From JACQFZ01 sp045810625 (GTDB lineage: Bacteria; Pseudomonadota; Gammaproteobacteria; Acidiferrobacterales; Sulfurifustaceae), in contig JBJMVQ010000048.1 of the NCBI GenBank assembly GCA_045810625.1, positions 18,634 through 82,633 of the forward strand: DNA of 64,000 nt, in the 5' to 3' direction. Shown here piece by piece: positions 60,669 through 64,000 of the stretch (its first letter is position 1; each line of letters opens with the position of its first letter). The translations under genes and the position numbers were made by a program. The notes beneath the pieces were generated by a model. It ran no database searches. It saw only the letters and a list, made by a program, of their open reading frames with translations, and was not told the origin of the DNA.

Positions 60669-62174
60669 TTACGGCGTGCCGTTCGGCGAGCCGGGGACCG
60701 GCGTGCGCAGATACGGGAACGCGGCGTCGAAGTCCTGGTCGCTCACGAACGCGCCGTCGGTGATCGCCGCGCCGCCCGCGGGCGCGTTGGTGGCATTGCA
60801 GCCGAACTTGTCGGCGAACGCGACGCAGAGCGCGCCCATCGCCACCCGCAGCTCGATATCGACCACGTCGTCGCCCGGACGCCGCCCGTTCGGGAACCCG
60901 GCGAGATCGCCGCCGAGCGCGCCGAGTCGGTTCTGCGAGCCCTTCGCGGCCGGCGTGATCCCGGTGTTGAGCCGCAGCATCTCGGCGGCCTTCACGTTCG
61001 CCGGCTGGTTCAGATTCGCCACGCCCGCAATGTTCACGCCGGTGAGAAACGCCGCGACGAGATCGTTGCGCGGAAAGTTGTTCGGCGCGGGCGCGCTCGG
61101 GAACAGCAGCTCGACGAGCGCCGGCAGCGTCGGGTTGGTGACGTAGTCGGCGAACTGCGCGTCGTCCTTTGGCTCCGAGGCGTTGAACCGGTCCTTGTCC
61201 TTCAGGCCGATCACCACTTCGTTCACGAGCGGCATGCCGAGGCGCGACACCTGCGCCCACGGACCGCCTTCGAGCGCGGGCGTGTCGAAGCTCGGCTTCG
61301 AACGGAACAGCCGCGCCTGGCGCATGCTCGCCGTGGTCCACGCGCCGATCACCGGCTCGCCGCTGCGAACGAGGCAGCTCTTGTGCAGCTCGAGAATCAG
61401 CGAGGTGATGTTCTTGTTGGCGATGGTGTTGGCTTCGGCGTTCTCGGGCCCGAGCGGATTGAAGTTGATGAGATCGAACGTCTCGCCGAGATTCACCACG
61501 AACGGCTCCTTGCGCTGCCCGACGAACATCCGCCCCGGCTGGCTGCATCCGGGCACGTCGACGTTGTAGACGTGGTTCGCCGCGTAGGCGGCGTAGTCGG
61601 CGATCGTCTTGTTGCCGATGTTGTCGACGGGCTTGACGAAGCTGCTCGCGCCCGCGGCCACGAACGGAGTCGCGTCGCGATTGGTGACGGCGGCGCGTGT
61701 GCCCGTGCGCCGGTCGCCGCGCACGACGGTGACGCGGAACTTCTCGATCTGGTTCAGCGCCGACGTGTCGCCGGCCTGCACCGTGCCCGCCTGTATCAGC
61801 GGAATCGACACCTGCTTGCCGCCGATCGGCAGCTTCACGTCCTTCAGCTCGGTCGAGAAGTTGAACTGGAACGTGATGTCTTCGTTCGCGTCGCCGTTGT
61901 TGTCGACGTGAATCTCGTAGAGCGCGTCGGGGTCCATGCTGAAGTAATTCGGCCCGCCGTACGCGTCCTGCAGCGGATGATAATTCGCGATCAAGGTCAC
62001 GTAGTCCTGACGACCCGACTCGTAGCTCGTGAACATGTAAAAGTCGGTGCCGTCGACCTTGGGTGTTTCGGTGATAAACGGTGCTTCGCGATGGCTCGAC
62101 GCGTGCGCGCCGATGCCCGGCAGTGCGACGAGCGCCGCCGCGAGCAGCGCCGCGGACAGTTTGTGTGGCTTCAT
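60669..62174 (-). CDS. DUF4331 secreted protein
   Basis: A 501-residue exported protein with a signal peptide ending GAHA (about residue 25) and the DUF4331 opening SSHREAPFITETPKVDGTDFYMF. Later family text: FQFNFSTELKD, AAYAANHVYNVDVPGCSQPG and LPALVELLFPSAPAP. Function is unknown; members are periplasmic or surface proteins in many proteobacteria. It is the first gene of the operon with the small lipoprotein and the truncated haemoglobin. Confidence 0.88.
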   Translation of the reverse strand: MKPHKLSAALLAAALVALPGIGAHASSHREAPFITETPKVDGTDFYMFTSYESGRQDYVTLIANYHPLQDAYGGPNYFSMDPDALYEIHVDNNGDANEDITFQFNFSTELKDVKLPIGGKQVSIPLIQAGTVQAGDTSALNQIEKFRVTVVRGDRRTGTRAAVTNRDATPFVAAGASSFVKPVDNIGNKTIADYAAYAANHVYNVDVPGCSQPGRMFVGQRKEPFVVNLGETFDLINFNPLGPENAEANTIANKNITSLILELHKSCLVRSGEPVIGAWTTASMRQARLFRSKPSFDTPALEGGPWAQVSRLGMPLVNEVVIGLKDKDRFNASEPKDDAQFADYVTNPTLPALVELLFPSAPAPNNFPRNDLVAAFLTGVNIAGVANLNQPANVKAAEMLRLNTGITPAAKGSQNRLGALGGDLAGFPNGRRPGDDVVDIELRVAMGALCVAFADKFGCNATNAPAGGAAITDGAFVSDQDFDAAFPYLRTPVPGSPNGTP

Positions 62175-62283
62175 GGTCTTCTCCGTATCAGATGGATGGC
62201 GGGAGGCCTTCCCGGAGAGCTATACGGAGCGAGAGGGGGTTTGGATGCGGGAGGAGTTACGCGGGCGCGCGAAGCGCCTTGCT

Positions 62284-62306
62284 CCCTCTCCCCTTGCGGG
62301 AGAGGG
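62284..62306. repeat. GC-rich palindromic repeat (CCCTCTCCC type)
   Basis: CCCTCTCCC / GGGAGAGGG with a 5-base loop, followed by ATGGGGTGAGGGG. Same class as 59817-59840. The surrounding gap 62175-62350 has no gene. Confidence 0.55.
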
Positions 62307-62350
62307 ATGGGGTGAGGGGTGGAATAGCGCGCGAACGCCCGCGTTAACCA

Positions 62351-62432
62351 AGTTAAATCTACTTGCGGTTCCCGAACCGCGGTCGGCCTACTTTCTTTTG
62401 CTTCGCCAAAAGAAAGTAGGCAAAGAAAAGGC
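62351..62432. repeat. Left inverted repeat of the right-edge element
   Basis: An 82-base sequence whose reverse complement returns at 63822-63906. The perfect core TACTTGCGGTTCCCGAACCG continues for 27 bases (62360-62386). It also contains an internal stem around ACTTTCTTTTG / CAAAAGAAAGT. The pair brackets a 1.4 kb segment with the coiled-coil gene. Between 62433 and 62679 no gene is seen, only an internal inverted repeat around AATCGCTGAAAGCGAG. Confidence 0.7.
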
Positions 62433-62679
62433 GACCCGGGCGGCGCGAGTTCTCCTCGCCGCTCGCCGTCAATCGCTGAAAGCGAGCCTAACTCGCCGGC
62501 GCGCGAAGACAGCGCGCTCGGGCTCGAACAAGAGTCTCGCTTTCAGCGATTGCTTGGCTGCGCGGCTCGGCGCGCCTTACGGGGGTGGAAAAACGTCGGG
62601 TCCGGTGCTCGGCTTGATCTACGGCGGTGAACTACGTGGGTTCGCTCCGCGAACTGGATGTGCACTTCTAGAATATGTG

Positions 62680-63540
62680 CTAGTCGTCGCTGTCGCTCGA
62701 CGAACCGCCATTTAGCCGCTCGATTAGTCGGTCTAAACCGGCACGCGTTTGTTTCCAATGTTCTTCCATCTGCTTACGAAATGCGTCCAGTTCGGTTGTA
62801 AGACCTAAGTCCCGACGAATCTCTATCATCACATCGATCTGCCGTTCACCGATCGCGCGCAGTTCAACAAGCAAAGCCTTTTGGAACTCTACGTGCATCT
62901 TGTTATGCCGGGTCCAAAAAACATCACGCTCTTCGGCAAGTTTTGTCGCCTGCGCTTGTTGAAATTCGAACGAGGTGTTAAGTGCGCGGAAAACTGTTTC
63001 GTTTTTTTGACCCGTTTCGTTAAGAGCGTTCATTTCGCCTATTATTCTCGTTGCCTCGTTCTGCGCTTTGTCATAAAACGAGTTACGCAAATTGATGGCG
63101 ACGCGAAGTTCTTGCAGAGGCACAAGTTTATTTAGCAGCCGGAAAAAGAGATCACTGTAGCTCGCAAGTAGTTCATTCACGAGCAGCGCTGTTTGAGGCT
63201 CTGCGACAAGCTGAAGTTTGGTGGCCGCCGTAACAAAACCTTGAAAACCTTCCGCGGTATTTGTTTTTGCAAGGTCAGCTTGCGGGAGCGATGTGAGATA
63301 GTTGCTTAATTTAGAAAGTTCTTCCGCTGTTTGAATATAGACATCTCGTCGGAGAGACGTAATGCGTTCCTTTGCTTTCTCCCTCGCATCGTGATCGAGC
63401 TGTAGTTTTAGCCGTTGGCTATTACCTCGGTTCGATAAAAGCACACCGCCCAGCGTAATTGTTGATGCCACTACTGACGCAAGTAGCCCGGACCAGATCA
63501 CATCAGGAACCGACGAAAAGAATGAGACGATCGTTTCCAT
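62680..63540 (-). CDS. Membrane-anchored coiled-coil protein, hypothetical
   Basis: A 286-residue protein with one N-terminal transmembrane helix (about 10-36: VIWSGLLASVVASTITLGGV) followed by long heptad-rich helices (HDAREKAKERITSLRRDVYI; EERDVFWTRHNKMHVEFQKA) and an acidic Ser/Asp tail. The coding DNA is much less GC-rich than the rest of the window. It is flanked by inverted repeats about 300 bp away on each side. No family recognised. The composition and flanks point to transfer. A role in phage defence or signalling is only a guess, from similar TM-coiled-coil proteins in defence loci. Confidence 0.8.
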   Translation of the reverse strand: METIVSFFSSVPDVIWSGLLASVVASTITLGGVLLSNRGNSQRLKLQLDHDAREKAKERITSLRRDVYIQTAEELSKLSNYLTSLPQADLAKTNTAEGFQGFVTAATKLQLVAEPQTALLVNELLASYSDLFFRLLNKLVPLQELRVAINLRNSFYDKAQNEATRIIGEMNALNETGQKNETVFRALNTSFEFQQAQATKLAEERDVFWTRHNKMHVEFQKALLVELRAIGERQIDVMIEIRRDLGLTTELDAFRKQMEEHWKQTRAGLDRLIERLNGGSSSDSDD

Positions 63541-63821
63541 TTCACCGCCTTATTTTATGAAGACCGAAACACCCGTCGTGTTAGAAATATAGTGGACACG
63601 TGCAATGCGAAAATCGATTTGGCCGTGCAACGAACGTTATCAGTTGCGGTTGAACTTCCTCCCCCTATGGCGCACGTCGCGCGTCGCAGGGTTTGGGCAA
63701 GGAGCCCGAAGGGCGCCGCCATGGAATGGCGGCGCGGCAACCAGTACATGGACGTACCGTGTTGCCGCGACGAGGGCCCCAAACCCGAGAAGCGTAAGAC
63801 GTGGTTGCGCCATCGGGGGCG

Positions 63822-63906
63822 GCCTTTTCTTTGGTTACTTTCTTTTGGCCGCACAAAATAAAGTCACCCGACCGCGGTTCGGGAACCGCAAGTACATTTA
63901 TTTAAC
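63822..63906. repeat. Right inverted repeat of the right-edge element
   Basis: About three quarters identical to the reverse complement of 62351-62432, with a 27-base perfect core at 63868-63894 (reading CCGACCGCGGTTCGGGAACC at its start). The bases between the coiled-coil gene and this repeat (63541-63821) contain no supported gene; short frames there are repeat-derived. The last 30 bases of the window carry another CCCTCTCCCTG-type palindromic repeat. Confidence 0.7.
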
Positions 63907-64000
63907 TTCGACAAGTGCGCGCCAGCGCGTCGATTCAACTACGCGCCGACAGGCGCTCGGACATTGTCACCCTCACCCTGGCCCTCTCCCTGAAAGGGAG

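Noticed and set aside
60636..62315. 559-residue plus-strand frame opposite DUF4331
   Set aside because: Shadow frame; the DUF4331 gene has a signal peptide and family motifs.
63592..63861. Short frames ending in LSFGRTK or beginning VTKEK
   Set aside because: They run through the right inverted repeat; such frames recur wherever this repeat type occurs and are not genes.
1..64000. CRISPR array, rRNA genes, replication origin
   Set aside because: No regularly spaced repeats, no rRNA-like sequence and no DnaA-box or parS cluster were seen.

Overview
The window is GC-rich and gene-dense, with closely packed and often overlapping operons. DUF4148 secreted proteins, a tripartite tricarboxylate (Tct) system with its own binding protein, the asmA / SRPBCC / mutY / yggX neighbourhood, and CaiB and CoxL relatives all suggest a betaproteobacterium, most likely Burkholderiales-like. 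The assignment rests on gene content only.

Left end (1-9.3 kb): a compact cluster that looks like an undescribed biosynthetic pathway. A haem-oxygenase-like protein (cut by the window edge) and aspartate decarboxylase PanD point left. A GNAT acetyltransferase, a glycyl-tRNA synthetase paralogue, a TauD-type 2-oxoglutarate oxygenase, a PanC paralogue and a HAD hydrolase of the dehalogenase type point right. The synthetase has lost two of the four residues that contact glycine (Glu to Ala, Ser to Ala), and the PanC copy has lost the pantoate-binding Gln. PanD supplies beta-alanine, so a beta-alanine-derived amide or ester is the simplest reading. A large XRE-STAND-TPR regulator follows.

9.4-32.6 kb: two DUF4148 proteins; a methyltransferase / hydrolase / cysteine synthase operon; a DrrAB-like exporter; an intradiol dioxygenase; tRNA-Gly(CCC); asmA-SRPBCC-mutY-yggX; tRNA-Phe with a decayed tyrosine integrase beside it; a secreted beta-helix protein; a decayed gene; and a five-gene TRAP transporter plus TcuAB operon for a tricarballylate-like acid.

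32.9-41.8 kb: a second probable natural-product operon on the minus strand: fatty acyl-AMP ligase, membrane desaturase, acyl-ACP thioesterase, a 34-residue membrane peptide, carbamoyltransferase, a 699-residue haem-oxygenase-like oxidase, an alpha/beta hydrolase and an acyl carrier protein. FAAL + desaturase + ACP resembles the modules that make terminal alkynes or alkenes (JamABC, polyyne clusters); carbamoylation and an HDO enzyme would be additions to that theme.

42-64 kb: CoA-transferase and enoyl-CoA hydratase, gluconokinase, a MITE-like repeat, a broken chrA end, a BON-methyltransferase fusion, a RecQ-like helicase, three low-complexity secreted proteins (two with EF-hands), the TctCBA transporter, a ferritin-like protein, an RRM protein, a form II CoxL relative, HupE/UreJ and DUF4198 proteins, a truncated-haemoglobin lipoprotein, a DUF4331 protein, and at the right edge a lower-GC coiled-coil gene between long inverted repeats.
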